A stretch of DNA of 64,000 bases from Peromyscus leucopus (GCF_004664715.2 NC_051063.1:72092518-72156517), one strand, 5' to 3'; shown: positions 11,431 through 22,790, counted from the first letter of the stretch. Made by a program: numbers and translations. Notes: generated by a model from the letters alone, not told the origin.

Positions 11431-11620
11431 ACCTTAAAAAAAAAAAAAGCAATTTTCTTTTCTTGTAGTAAAAAACGAACATGGTTATTATACAAATTAT
11501 GAAGACATAGGAAATAAAAATTAAAATATGAAAATCATATGTAGTCCTGTTCCTCAACCTTGCCTCCCAAATGTTTAAAAGTAGATGCTTCTTTTATATT
11601 TTTCTCTCTCCATTTGAGTG
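11431..11620 (+). repeat. Possible ancient LINE relic
   Basis: The A-rich stretch contains GAAATAAAAATTAAAATATG and, downstream, AGTCCTGTTCCTCAACC. This resembles an old L1-type 3' region in base order, but the identity is too low for a firm call. Confidence 0.3.
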
Positions 11621-11648
11621 TTAGATTCACATTGCAATGATTTGGGGT

Positions 11649-11686
<38 letters not shown>
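11649..11686 (+). repeat. (TG)n microsatellite
   Basis: A pure TG run located distal to a minus-strand SINE. Confidence 0.97.
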
Positions 11687-11691
<5 letters not shown>

Positions 11692-11754
11692 CTATGCTTG
11701 CTCTCAGAAGGTATCAGACATTCTCTATCATTCTCTGTCTCATTCCTTATTTTT

Positions 11755-11919
11755 TAACCTAGATCTCATAGGTTTTTTTCCCCTCAGTCAGGCTGGTAGC
11801 CAGCCAGTCCGCTTCTCCTCCTCCCCAGCATTCAGCTTGTGTGAGTGTTGGGATCTGAACTCAGATCCTCGTGGTTCTGCAGCAAGTTCTCCTAACTACT
11901 GAGTCATCTCTTCAGCTCC
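11755..11919 (-). repeat. B2/B3-type SINE
   Basis: Read on the minus strand it begins GGAGCTGAAGAGATGACTCA and carries GGATCTGAGTTCAGATCCC. This is a typical B2/B3 head that has decayed. Confidence 0.7.
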
Positions 11920-12093
11920 CTCAGTTCAGTGTTTTTAGCTTGGAAGCACTTTCTTATGTGCTTAAATGTTCCTCTGGGTCTGTTTGGTGACTGGATGGTA
12001 ATCAAATTAGCCATCCCAGATGGGTTTCATTTGCAAGTTTCTTTAAACAGCAATATTGTCTATGTGTCTTTGTACTCAGCTGATTATTTCATT

Positions 12094-12244
12094 ATATGCG
12101 TATATGTGACTGAGGACACAGGTCAAACTCAGGTACTATTTCTCAGGAGCTATCCACCTTGTTTTTTGAGACAGGGCCTCTTAACAGAGCTTGCCAAATA
12201 GGTTAGATTGGCCGGCCTAGGGTTACTGCCTGTTTCCACCTCCC

Positions 12245-12278
<34 letters not shown>

Positions 12279-12368
12279 AACTCTCTTAATGTGAGTTCTG
12301 GAGAAAGAAGTTAGGTCTTCATGCTTGTGTAGCAAACATTTTACTGATTGAGTTATTGCTCTAGCCCT
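12094..12368 (-). repeat. Long B2/B4-like SINE with internal (GT)n
   Basis: The minus-strand head is AGGGCTAGAGCAATAACTCA. The far end shares AACTCAGGTACTATT and GAGACAGGGCCTC with the element at 5312. A 30-base GT run (12248-12277) has expanded inside the B1-like part, not at the tail. Confidence 0.75.
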
Positions 12369-13017
12369 CTGGAGATGATTTCTTTTAGGAATCCTTCCCA
12401 CAAGTGGCGCTATTGGGTTCAAGAGTTGGTAGGTGTCATGCAAATTGGTCGCCAACACTCTCCTCCCGCAGGTGTCCCCTGGTTTGTGCGATCCTTTCCC
12501 CTTGAGTATGTGCTGAGATGTAGTGATTTCTGATGCACAGAGGGTGACAAAGTGATGAGGTGATGACTGCAGGATTAGGGCACCAAGAGCAGCGGCTTGT
12601 ATTTTGCCCCTGGTGTCTTGTTTGTTTGCAGTGGATGGTCACTGATGTGAGCTGCTGTATGGTGGGCCCATGTGGCCATGATCGAAGGTGGCCTTGGTCC
12701 CACAACACATTTCATTAGCCGTGGGAGGGGCCAGGGAGAGGATTCTCCCTGAGCTGGGCCTTCACTTGTGTTTGTAGTTGTGAGAGACCTCAAGGGAGAA
12801 GACCTGCTAAGTCACCCCTGGGGTTTTGAGCACAGAAGCTGGGACACGGTGTGTGTTGTTTTAAGCCTCTGCTTTGGGGTGCATTGTTCACCAACAATAG
12901 ATTCATATATGAACGATAGACACATTTCTTTTGATGTTCTTTCTAGAATGTTCACCCTGATTTCTATCTACTTCTCTGGTAGATTCATTTTCAGCAGTGC
13001 TAACAGCTAAGTTGCAC
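12369..13017. other. Single-copy DNA
   Basis: No recognisable gene or repeat was seen. Confidence 0.5.
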
Positions 13018-13559
13018 TTTTTTTTTCCTTTGGATTTTTTGAGACAGGGTTTCTGTGTGTAGTTTTGGAGTGTTTCCTGGATCTCACTCCGTAGACCAGG
13101 CTGGCCTCAAACTCACAGAGATCCATCTGCCTCTGCTGTGGATGATTGATTGATAAATAAAACACTGATTGGCCAGTAGCCAGGCAGGAAGTATAGGCAG
13201 GACTAACGGAGAGGAGAATTGGGAGAACAGGAAGGCAGAGAGAGAGACGCTGCCAGCCGCCAAGATGAGAAGCAGACGTTAAGATACCAGTAAGCCACGA
13301 GCCATGTGGCAACTTATAGATTAATAAAAATGGGTTAATTTAAGATATAAGTACAGTTAGCAAGAATCCTGCCACGGCCATACAGTTTGTAAATAATATA
13401 AGCGTCTGTGTGTTTATTTTATAAGTGGGCTACGGGACTGCCAGGGCTTGGCGGGACCCGGAGAAAAAACTCCAGCTACATGCCTCTGCCTCCCCAGTGC
13501 TGGAACTAAAGGCATGCTGCGCTGCTGCCACCGCCACCGCCGCCTCCACCATCAGGCAT
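13018..13559 (-). repeat. B1 SINE split by a solo LTR
   Basis: B1 sequence runs 13018-13133 and resumes at 13487. On the plus strand the left piece holds GAGACAGGGTTTCTGTG and CCAGGCTGGCCTC. The right piece holds CCCCAGTGCTGGAAC. Removing the LTR restores a continuous B1. B1 target duplications are visible: TAAGTTGCACTTT (13008) and TAAATTGCACTTT (13560). The 5' end (13518-13550) is expanded with CCGCCA/GCC triplets. Confidence 0.9.
13134..13480 (+). mobile_element. Solo endogenous retrovirus LTR (class II-like), copy 1
   Basis: A 347-bp element starts TGCTGTGG and ends CTACA. It is bounded by a perfect 6-bp duplication, TGCCTC at 13128-13133 and 13481-13486. It shares CATGTGGCAACTTATAGATT and ATGGGTTAATTTAAGATATA with the copies at 30656 and, reversed, 53061. 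The 6-bp duplication and TG...CA ends point to an ERVK/class II family. No internal viral genes are present. Confidence 0.85.
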
Positions 13560-13572
13560 TAAATTGCACTTT

Positions 13573-14579
13573 CTACATGGCCCTGTCTCCTGATGAAAAT
13601 GGCTCGTTACTCCCCCCCCCCCATCACCCCTATTCTTTTTCCAGGACTTATCACAGCCTCTTGCCTGCTGCTTGGCTGAGGTTTGCAGAGGCTTCTTGAG
13701 GGTGAGAATGTCTGACTGGGCACTTCTCTTCCCCAATATATGCTGGACATCTGAGCACATTCCAGAGAGCCACATTTGAGGCCATATTCTTCAGCTGTCA
13801 GAGGACACATCGTCTTTTCCAGTTTGGATTGCCATAGGTACATTTCAAATTCCTTTCAGCATTCAGAATGCTTCCTTGAGGCCTAATGATTTTTGGAGTC
13901 TAGGGAAACCAAGAAGATTCGTGAGTCCCCAGGAACACTTGTTCCCTTAGGTGCTGAATGGAGTGGGTGGGAGACCCATTTCTCCTGCTCTCACCCTCCT
14001 CCTCTGCCTTCACACACGCAGGGGACTCCATCGCCACTCTGCTCCTCCAGGGTTTGGAGTGGTCTGAAGGGACCCTTCTCCAGGACAACACCACACTTCT
14101 TTCACGCATCCTCCCTCTGCCTGGCTGGGATGAGAACTGATGACCCTTGGAAGGGCTATCACAGATCCACATGGCTTGCCTTCATTAGGGTCTGCTGCCC
14201 AGGGAAGCTGACTGTGTTCTGGGAGACACGGTGAAGCCCAGGGGTCTATATTCCTCATGCTGCAGACATCATGGTTGAACTGAACATCTGACCCTACCCC
14301 CATCCATATGAGCCAGAATCTGGCCATGGGAAACAAATCAGTATTGTTTAGTTTCTTCATTAATCACTGCATCTGAAGCCTTAAGGAAATAATTCTTAAT
14401 TTTTTTCTGGGTCATGAACTCCATGGAGAGCTGATTAATTGCACATATCCATACCCCAGCATATCCCGGTACACCTTGCTTAGTATTTAGGATGAGTGTT
14501 GTGTCTCTTTAAGCCTTTTCACAGGTGCTTGGAAGGCTTAGACTCCCTCCTTCCCTACCACAAGACATCGAGCTTTTGT
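13573..14579. other. Single-copy DNA
   Basis: No gene or interspersed repeat was recognised. Confidence 0.5.
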
Positions 14580-14660
14580 TTGTGTGTGCGCATGTGTGCA
14601 TATTTGTGTGTATGCACAGGTGTGGGTACATGCTTGTACATGCGTGTATATGAATGTCAC

Positions 14661-14711
<51 letters not shown>

Positions 14712-14941
14712 AGCGAACAACCCCAGGCGTCCTGGGTCAGATATCATCCAAGCTTGGAACTTGCCAAGTGGACTAGGCTGGCTGACCAGTGAGCCTCACG
14801 GAGCATCCTGTCTATCCCGTCTAGTGCTGGGATCACAAACATGCAACACCACGCTGGCTTTTTATGTGGGTCATGAGAATGAAACTCTGTTCCTCACATT
14901 ATGTGGCAAGCATTTTACTGACTGTGTCATCTTCCCAACCC
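14580..14941 (-). repeat. B2/B4-like SINE with (AC)n and TG-rich flank
   Basis: A TG-rich stretch (14580-14660) is followed by a pure AC run (14665-14711) and a minus-strand SINE. The SINE's head reads AGGGTTGGGAAGATGACACA downward from 14941. The middle holds the B1-like words GTGCTGGGATCACAAACATG. Confidence 0.7.
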
Positions 14942-15047
14942 TGCCACAGGTCACCTTTAAGATTCATTTATTCATTTATTTATTCTCAAACTTACCTAAT
15001 AAACATTTATTGGGCACCTACTGTGCCTGGGAGATTTTATATATATA

Positions 15048-15050
<3 letters not shown>

Positions 15051-15098
<48 letters not shown>
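15051..15098 (+). repeat. (GT)n microsatellite
   Basis: A pure GT run directly followed by the T-rich end of a minus-strand B1. Confidence 0.97.
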
Positions 15099-15100
<2 letters not shown>

Positions 15101-15101
<1 letters not shown>

Positions 15102-15245
15102 TTTTTTTTTCTTGAGATGGAGTCTCACTATGTAGCCCTGGCTGGCCTGGAATTCACTATGTAGACCAGGTGGCATCGAACTCACAGTGTCTGCCTGCCT
15201 CTGCTTCCTATATGCTGGGAGCTGTGCACAATCATGCTTATGATT
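15101..15245 (-). repeat. Older B1 SINE
   Basis: The plus strand shows GAGATGGAGTCTCACTATG, CCTGGCTGGCCTGGAATTCA and CTGCCTGCCTCTGC in B1-antisense order, with a T-run tail. Decay is moderate. Confidence 0.8.
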
Positions 15246-15274
15246 TTCTTGAAAATTTTTTTACACGTTTTTGT

Positions 15275-15400
15275 TTTTGGTGTGTTTCTCTTTGTGCACA
15301 CACACATATGCACATCGTGGTGTGCACAGAGAGGTCAGAGGACCACTTTTGGGACAGGTTCTCTTCTTCTACCATGTGGGCTCCAGGACAGGAGGGTGAT
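15275..15400 (-). repeat. Partial B3-type SINE
   Basis: AGAGGTCAGAGGACCACTTT and CTACCATGTGGGCTCCAGG are typical of the distal half of a minus-strand B3. The tRNA-like head is absent or unrecognisable. Confidence 0.6.
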
Positions 15401-18138
15401 GGCTTCTTATTTCTTCATGTGGCGCACAGGAAGGAGAGGACATCTGAGGTGGCAGGTCTGGGGCAAGCTCTGCAACTCCATGTTCATCTGCTTGGGGATG
15501 TTATTTGGGAAGCAGTCTTCAGAGCTTGGTGGCCTCTGGAGGCTTTCTCTGGATACCCAGCTTCATCACTGCTTAAACCGAGGCCCAGAGAGGGAAGCAA
15601 AGCCCTGGCTGAGGCCTGCTGGGCCAGTGCTACTTCCTTCTGAGCACCTGCAGGGAAGTCACAGATGGAAGCCAGCAGCTGGCCAAGGTCTTCTGTGTTT
15701 CCTTCCTTTGTTCCCTGGAGTATCATCCTGGACCAGTATCTGGACACACCTGTTGCTCTGTGTGGGACTTTGGTTTTATAAGACTGATTCTTCCTGCCTT
15801 GTATCCTAGGGAGATTTAGAAATAACAAATATCCTTGGAAACAAGGCTTTGGGGGGGCATATTAGTTAGGGAAACTGGGTTTCACGCATTAAACAGATCT
15901 CTCTGCTGCAGGACCATGCAACCTTTAGTAGCGCAAGTCATTCTCCAAGAGGGCCCTCCTGTGCACATGGCCCACCTCAGGCACCAGAGCAATGAATATC
16001 CTTTCTGTAGAATGTCATCAGTCTCCCATGGTTAAGGAAGCAATCATTGGAGCAGGGTTGGCTCCTGAATGTCTTGCTTAAGGCCTTCCTTTCATCTTGG
16101 GGTAAACTGAGGTCTGAGGGATAGGAGGGATGGCTTGGCTGAGCTGACGGGAGATCTCAGCGATCAGGACCCCTGCTGAGGTCCTTATGGCCTCTGCCTC
16201 CTGTTCATGCACTCCCATGGTCCAAACTTGGAGGCTGGAGCTGTTACTTCTCTATTTTTAGGGACTCCTCTGGAAAGGGCTGGGGTAAGGGTACCTGGGT
16301 TGCCTGTATGCCTGTGTCAGCCTCTGTTTCGGGGCTGTGAGAACAACCTCTTCTCTTTTTCCAGTCTCAGAAGGTTTCCAGTCTCAGAAGCTGCACCGAG
16401 GACCCAATTAGATTCTGACTGAAAATCGGCCCTGCTTCTGATTATTCCTCAGTGAAGTCATTTGTGGGCTGGTGGGGATCATGTCTGTCTGGTGGTAGTC
16501 ACAGTCACAGGAGCTTCATGAGTCCAGAGACAAGAGCCATCACTGGCCTTCTGGCCCTGTGTGGCTCACTTAGTGACCCCGTGCTCAGTGGAGAGGCAGC
16601 CCAGGCTGTGTAGGGAGGCCCCAGGCGGGCAGCCCATTTATAACAGTTTCCTGTGGCTCCCCTACAGGGACCTCTACTTGACATAAGAAACCCTCCCAAC
16701 ATTCCTGCAATAGCAATTTGTGGAGAGTCCCACGGGGCCAGGACTCTTCTGAGGCCCCGGGGTGGGCAGAAGGCCAAAGTCTCAGTTGGGATTCTTGGGG
16801 AGGCAAGGCCTGAGACTTGAGTGAGGTGGAGCTGATTGCAGGAAGCAAGGGAGAAGCCGGGAGAGCTAACACCAGGAAGGAAGGAAAGCCAAGACAAGGG
16901 TAGCCAAAGGGGCCGTGGCGGCCACCATACTTGATGCCACTGGCTTTCCTGGGATAAGAATAGAGCTGCCAGCTCACTACCTGGTTTCTCTCCCCCTGGC
17001 TACACATTTGCCTCCCGGCTTAACTTCTGCACTATGGCTACAGTGATTGGCCAGAGTAGACTCCATATTCACACACACATGCGGGTGTAAGGCAGACAGT
17101 GTCCAGTCAGGTGAGGGTGAAGTCACCTGGCACTGGCCACTGAGCATGCTCCTGAGTTAGTGGTGGGCCTAGCATACAATGAGGGGAACTCAGGGCTATC
17201 TGCCATAGACCGTGGAGAAACTGGACAGCTTCAGGCCAGGACAGAGGGAATACAAAGTGGGTTCCACCTTCTGCCTGGCACACGGCCTGGCCTCCCCATG
17301 TCTTCCTTAGTCCACTGACTGGTGTCTAACAGTTGTAGCATTATTGCTTCCTAGAACAGACAGTCGGGAAATCTGACATTCCCATTCTCTGTCCTGGCAG
17401 GCAGGGAGCTTTAGCCCTAGAACATTCCTAAGAAGGGCCTTTGGATTCCAGAAGTCATATTGCTTCTTGAGAAACTGGGTTAGAAAAGTAAGCTGGGCTT
17501 TCTCCCACAGAGGCTGGACTACGAATACAGTTTTCAAAACCACGGCCCCGACAGCGTTAACACCTTGGCAGTGATCCTGCTTGGCCTCTGAAGTGGCTCT
17601 TGTCTTCTGGGGCCTCCCCATGGGTGAGTAGCTGACTGATAAGGAGATCCTGGAGCAGGAGTTTAGGAAATGCCTCCGGTGCTGAGAAGCTGTGCTGTGG
17701 AAATGAACGTCCTCAGCCTCCAGCAAATCCCTCGCTTCTTTCCAGGGCCAGCAGAGCACTGTCAGCCAGAGTCCCTGTGGGGGTGGCGCTGACTCTCTTT
17801 GTATCATACAGGGCTGTTTCCTGGTTGACGGGTCCCAGCTCCCTGCTCAGCAGTGTTGAGTGTTGAAATAGCTGGAGTGGAAATGCGTGTCCTTATCTGC
17901 TATCTAGGGTGGTTCCCCGGGTGTGTGGGGGCAGGGACACATCCGGGTTTTGTTGGAAGGTGGAGCATGATCACCCTCTTTGGGTCAGACTGGGAGGAGG
18001 TGCTCAAGAGGATGCTCTAGTGCCTGTGTTAGGGCTGGGAGTCAGGTTGGAGCCTATGGCTGTTAGCAGGGGCAGCTATGAGCCGAGAGGGCTGGGCAGG
18101 GGTGAAGGCAACAGGACATTGCAAGTGTAGGGCCAGGT
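15401..18138. other. Long single-copy stretch
   Basis: I see no interspersed repeat in about 2.7 kb, which is unusual for this window. A small direct repeat, TTTCCAGTCTCAGAAG, occurs twice at 16361-16391. Frames on the minus strand near 16505-17007 and 17307-17807 are the longest here. They show no domain or repeat-free codon pattern that I trust. Confidence 0.45.
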
Positions 18139-18650
18139 ATTTGTTACTTTTCCTGTTGTTTTGACAAAATAACTGAAAAAGGTATCTTAAAAAAAGGGAG
18201 TTTAAGAAGCAGGTGGATCTCTGTGAGTTCAAGTCCAGCCTGGTCTACAGAGTGAGTTCCAGGAGAGCCAGGGCTACACAGAGAAACCCTGTCTTGAAAA
18301 CAAACAAACAAACAAACAAATAAACAAACAAACAAGGTGAGTTTATTTTGGCCCAGTTTAAGAAGGGTTACAATGCATGGCAGAAGGAGGTCCTGCTGGC
18401 CAGAGCTTGAGGCAGCTGGTTACAGCATCCTCTGTCAGGAAGCAGAGTGTGGCGCATGCTGGTGCTCAGCTCCTTTCTCCTTTCATTAGTCCCTAACTCT
18501 AGCTGTGGGATGGTGTCACCCACATTCAGGGTGAGTCTCCCCTCTTCAGCTAAACCTTTCTAGAAATACCCTTGTAGACACATCCAGAGGTGTGTTTCCA
18601 TGGTGATTCTAAATACAGTCAAGTTGGCAATTAATATTAATCATAACAGG
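18139..18650 (-). mobile_element. MaLR-type solo LTR carrying a B1
   Basis: The left edge has TTTGTTACTTTTCCTG and TTTTGACAAAATAACTG. After the B1 it resumes GTTTATTTTGGCCCAG and ends near AAGTTGGCAATTAATATT. The same element type occurs at 48775. The order matches a rodent LTR with its 5' end at the right. The family assignment (ERVL-MaLR group) is inferred. Confidence 0.65.
18204..18330 (+). repeat. 5'-truncated B1 SINE
   Basis: It begins inside B1 at CAGGTGGATCTCTGTGAG, runs through CAGAGAAACCCTGTCTTG, and ends in an expanded (CAAA)n tail. It sits inside the MaLR LTR. Confidence 0.9.
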
Positions 18651-19380
18651 TCACGGTGCAGTTGGTGAACTTCCACAAATCGGATCGCTGGGCAGGAGCT
18701 CAAGGTTGGTTCCTATACTTCTTCCCATCTGGGTTAGGCCCGTGGTTAGAGGCTCAGGTCCGACCCAGAAGACATGAGTATCAGTCCATGAGTATTTCAA
18801 GGATGGGGGAAGAACATTTATATAGGAAGTCAGATTGAAATGAGAATATGATCCCATTGGTTGAGGGGACCACTGTTGGGAAAGAAGAAAATGACTGAGG
18901 CCAGGATTAGGTACTCTGGAAGTACTAGATGGGCTGAAGAGATGAAGGGGTCTGGTCAGCAGTATAGAGAATTCCTACCTTGGAGAGGGGTTGTTCACCC
19001 ACAAACACCCTATGTGAGGGTCCAAAGCCAGGTGAAGTCTTGGACTCACCCTTGCTAGGCCACAAGGATTAAATGAGAGAGAAAGCTTGATCCAGGGAAG
19101 CCAATCAGATCTCTCTCGGAGGAGTCTGGGATTGGCTACTTAGAGGAGGGCACTGGCATGGAGACAGTCAGGTTTGATGTCTGAGCAAAGAGACTGGCAG
19201 GTGAGTGAGAAGAGAGAGACAGATGGCAAAGAGAAGCACAGCGAGAGAGGTCTAGGGCTGGGGCAGGGGAGTGGAAGGCAGCTCATTCGGCCAGCATCAG
19301 GTCCCTGTTCCTATACCCATGCTTTCTTCCATACTTTTGTTCTTGAAATAGTCCCGTGCCTCTGGTTGAAGCCCTCCTCG
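18651..19380. other. Single-copy DNA
   Basis: No recognisable gene or repeat was seen. Confidence 0.5.
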
Positions 19381-19384
19381 ATTT

Positions 19385-19396
19385 TCTTTTTCTTTC

Positions 19397-19427
<31 letters not shown>

Positions 19428-19688
19428 CATACAGAGGTCAGAGGTCATCCTTTGGTGTCATCTCTGAGGAACTCTGCCCACCTTGTTTTTGAGGCAGCAT
19501 CTCTCTTTAGTCCATGATACCAAACTGGCTAGACAACCATCTTTAGGGTTCTGCCCATCTCTTCCTGCTCAGTGCTTATGTTATAAAACTGCATCGCCAC
19601 GATAGCTTTTTGATATGGGATCCGTGAATCCAGTTCAGGTCCACATGCTGGAAAGGCAAGCACTGTAATATCTGTGCTCTGAAGTCCT
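19385..19688 (-). repeat. Long B2/B4-like SINE with poly-T/(GT)n edge
   Basis: After a T-run and short GT run come GAGGTCAGAGGTCATCC and CACCTTGTTTTTGAGGCA, then a decayed head with CAAGCACTGTAATATCTG. Architecture is as at 5312, but more decayed. Confidence 0.65.
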
Positions 19689-20330
19689 CCTTTGTGAGCG
19701 TGTCCGGGGTGGACTGGGCCTCTCATACAGTACCTTCTGACAGTCTTCTGACAGCACACTCGAGCCAGGGGAGCCAGCTGTTGATAACTCTCAGTGTCCA
19801 GCCACAGCTGCAAAATAGAGGAAAAGCCCCTGCTGGCAAGCAGAGAAGGGCAAGGGTGCAGGCAGTGCAGGGGGCTGGAACTCCTGGGGGCGGTTTTTGA
19901 ATACCCATGAGATAGACTCACAAACCTGCTTTCGAACTTTCGGCAACTTTCAGTGGGCTCCGGCTTGACTGCTTTTTCTTGATGGGTTTTAGTTTTTCAC
20001 CTTATTGGTGTGCTCACATTCAGCCAATCAGGGCCCAGCTGGCTCCCTATCAATTTGGGCTTTGGAACATAGGCTGTATTAGAATTTAATGGAGGAGGGA
20101 GAGACAACTGCCTTCAAGACTCACTGGAGATGGGTCCCCAGCCCCCATTACCTAAGACTTCTGCCTTGTTCAGGGAGCTTGCTTGAGCTGGCCTCAGGGA
20201 CTGTAAGCTGAGGGACCTTACATTTTGGCTGTGGATGGAAATTCATTCCAGTAGCCATTTCTGGCCTCCAGGTATGGAGACCCATGGACCACTTTGGAGT
20301 CCTGCTGCTCTGGAAATGTGTGAGGGCTGG
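19689..20330. other. Single-copy DNA
   Basis: No recognisable gene or repeat was seen. Confidence 0.5.
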
Positions 20331-20729
20331 TGTGCTGGTTAGTTTTATATCAATTTGACACAAACTAAAGTCATTGGAGAGGAGGGAACCTCAATTAAGA
20401 CAATGCCTCCATAGGATCTGGCTGTAGACAGGCAAGCCAGTGGGGCATTTTCTTAATTAGTGATTGATAGAGGAGGGCCCTGCTCATTGTGGGTGATCCA
20501 GGCTGGTGGTCCTGGATGCTATAAGAAAGCAGGCTGAATAAACCATGATGAGCAAGCCAGTAAACAGCACCCCTCCACAGCCTCTGCATCAGCTCCTGCC
20601 TTCAGGTTACTGCCCTGTTTGAGTTCCTGCCCTGACTTCCCTCAGTGATAAGCTGTTCCCTGGAAGTATAAAAGAAATAGACTCTTTTCTCCTCAAGTTT
20701 CTTTTGGTCACGGTGTTTCATTACAGCAA

Positions 20730-20760
<31 letters not shown>

Positions 20761-20777
20761 ATCCCCTAACTAAGGCA
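20331..20777 (+). mobile_element. MaLR-type solo LTR
   Basis: It begins TGTGCTGGTTAGTTTTAT and ends CTAACTAAGGCA, the TG...CA ends of the MaLR group. GCTATAAGAAAGCAGGCTG lies in the usual central position. Flanking 5-mers GCTGG and GCTGC are a near-match target duplication. An (AAAT)n array (20726-20762) has expanded near the 3' end. Confidence 0.75.
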
Positions 20778-20819
20778 GCTGCTAACACTTCTCAGAGGCA
20801 CAAACATGCCTTGCAAACT

Positions 20820-20900
20820 CTGGCTTTTGGATGGCATTCCAAGGATTTAATTAAGCTAATTCATCCTGTTTAAAGTTATTAATCCTCAGTTGCCAATGAA
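20820..20900. promoter_or_regulatory. Candidate homeodomain-site island
   Basis: A repeat-free AT-rich stretch holds GGATTTAATTAAGC, GCTAATTCATCC and TTATTAATCCTCAG. It includes a palindromic TTAATTAA and a TAATCC (OTX/CRX-like) core. The function is inferred only from motif density. Confidence 0.25.
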
Positions 20901-21787
20901 GTACCCGCTGTTTGTACTCGTCACTGTCTGCTCACTCCATTCTTGGAGGAACATGGGACAAGAACCTAGGCGAGGACAGGAGTTGGTCTCCATCAACCAC
21001 CCCATTTGATGTGAGTAGAGTCAGTCTCCAGCATCTGAGCACTTGTGGGAGAGAGGTATTTTTCAGTGCCACGACAGAGCAGAAGCCTGTGAGATAAGGT
21101 GTGTGTGTGTGGGTGTCTTGCTGCTTTCTGAGTGGCTAGAATGTGCTGGTGTCCATCAGCCCTCCTTTCCCATCCTCCTGGAGAAGAGTAGACAGAGGGG
21201 CTCCCCGCACAGTGGGGAGCAACAGCATGGAGGGTGTCTGGGCCTGTGAAGAAGGACCGAGGATTCCATTCTCAGCCTAGAGAGAATCAGCCATCCAAGG
21301 ACACTGGTTAGCTCAGTCACTGCGAACAGGAGACAATCTTCTGTGGTGTTAGGGTCTCTCCCAAAGTTAAGGATTCATTTTGGACTCAGAGTAGGAGATA
21401 CCTGGGAGTGCCTGTCACAGCATTGGTGGCCTTAGGAATAGGAAACTCCCTGTTTCTGCAGTGGAAGAATCCCTCAGAAAGGCATTATGGGGCATATAAG
21501 TATGGAGTCAATGTCATGTATTGTGGGCATCAAAAAGAACGTCTTTCTGTACTGATGGGTCCCAGCCCTAGGACATGATGAGGAGTACCAGCCAATGGTG
21601 GAATCTGAAACTCCCCCTGGCTGGAGGACAGGCAGGTGAGGCCTCAGAGCCACACAAACCAATGGGCAGCAGAAGCTGAGGAGGAGGAAGAGGCATGTGT
21701 CAGGGATGGGGAGGTATGGTGACTGAGAGATGTGAGGAATCAATAATGTGAGGAATCAACAGAGCCATTGAAAAGGGACTTGGAAGG
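20901..21787. other. Single-copy DNA
   Basis: No recognisable gene or repeat was seen. Confidence 0.5.
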
Positions 21788-22012
21788 GTGGGGTTGTAGA
21801 TCAGACAATAGAGTGCCCAGCCTGCATGAAGCCCTGGGTTCCGCCCCCAGCATCACACATACAGGACACAGTGGCACATGACTGCAATGCCAGTGCTTGA
21901 GAGGTAGAATAAGAGGACCCGGAAGTCAAGACAGTTCTCAGCTACATAGAGAGTTTGAGGCCAGCCTGGCTAACACGAGACCCTGACTCCAAAACAGAAC
22001 TAGAAAAATGTA
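21788..22012 (+). repeat. B4-type SINE (ID head plus B1-like body)
   Basis: The ID-like head GTGGGGTTGTAGATCAGA ... CCCTGGGTTCCGCCCCCAGC is followed by a B1-like part with GTTTGAGGCCAGCCTGGC and an A-rich end. Confidence 0.8.
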
Positions 22013-22559
22013 ACTAGAGGAGCTGTGCAGAGCAACCACCTCCCTTTGCTTCTTACGATTCAAGGAAGACGGGCAAGGACTAGGGTGATCTTGGAGTTGG
22101 GCGTCTCCCTAAGGGTGGGGTGTGTCCGGAGCAGAGGGACATTGGTTAGAAATACAGAAGAGGCCTGAACACTAGGAATGCCATGCCTTATTCCTTTTTT
22201 GTTTCGGGCTCTGGGACTACCCTCCTGGTCAGGTATCCAGTGTTCTGGAAGACCTGTCTCCCTGCCAATCTCAGGATGCTTGGTACCCACCCTCCTACCC
22301 TTGAGCCTTTCCATCAAAATTTGACCCAGAACATGCTTCTGTAGTGGATGCTCGAGTGCCCCAGCTCTGCTAATTTTAGATCAACGGGGGAAATAGGCTA
22401 TTAGAGGAACTGGGTCAAAATGGCTGAGGTGCATGTCTGGAAGGCAGGTTACACACCAGAGGCCGTCCAGCTGCTTGGGAAACAGCCTCTGGGAGGGAAG
22501 GGGCCAGAGGAGCACACAGGATCAATTTCTGCCTGCTGGCTTTCCCAGAAAAGAGCTCG
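22013..22559. other. Single-copy DNA
   Basis: No recognisable gene or repeat was seen. Confidence 0.5.
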
Positions 22560-22790
22560 AGTAGAATTTCTCGGTGGAACCAACTCATTTACTCAGCTTG
22601 GCAAAGTGGATGGGGGCCCTGGCCATTTCTGGGGCAGCTGCATTCCGGCAGCTCTTTGTAATTATCTGTCGGTAATTATCTGCTAAGACGTTGGTAAACA
22701 GCAGCCTGTTTAACCATCTTTGAAGAATTAAATCATTACATTTATTGCCCCATCTACTCACTATTAACCTCCTAAGAGGCTTTTCCACCT
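22560..22790. promoter_or_regulatory. Candidate enhancer-like island with doubled site
   Basis: Repeat-free sequence carries the 11-mer GTAATTATCTG twice, at 22658-22668 and 22672-22682. Each copy overlaps a TAATTA homeodomain core and an AGATAA GATA core on the opposite strand. Further AT-rich sites follow (AATTAAATCATTAC, ACTATTAACC). No exon features are visible. Confidence 0.35.

Noticed and set aside
13134..13480. Intact endogenous retrovirus at the LTR sites.
   Set aside because: Only single LTRs with flanking duplications are present. No internal gag, pol or env-like sequence was seen near 13.1, 30.7, 32.6, 53.1 or 59.8 kb.
15234..15809. 191-codon plus-strand frame, the longest in the window.
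   Set aside because: It begins in a B3 fragment, overlaps an equally long frame on the same strand and one on the opposite strand, and shows no domain or splice context.
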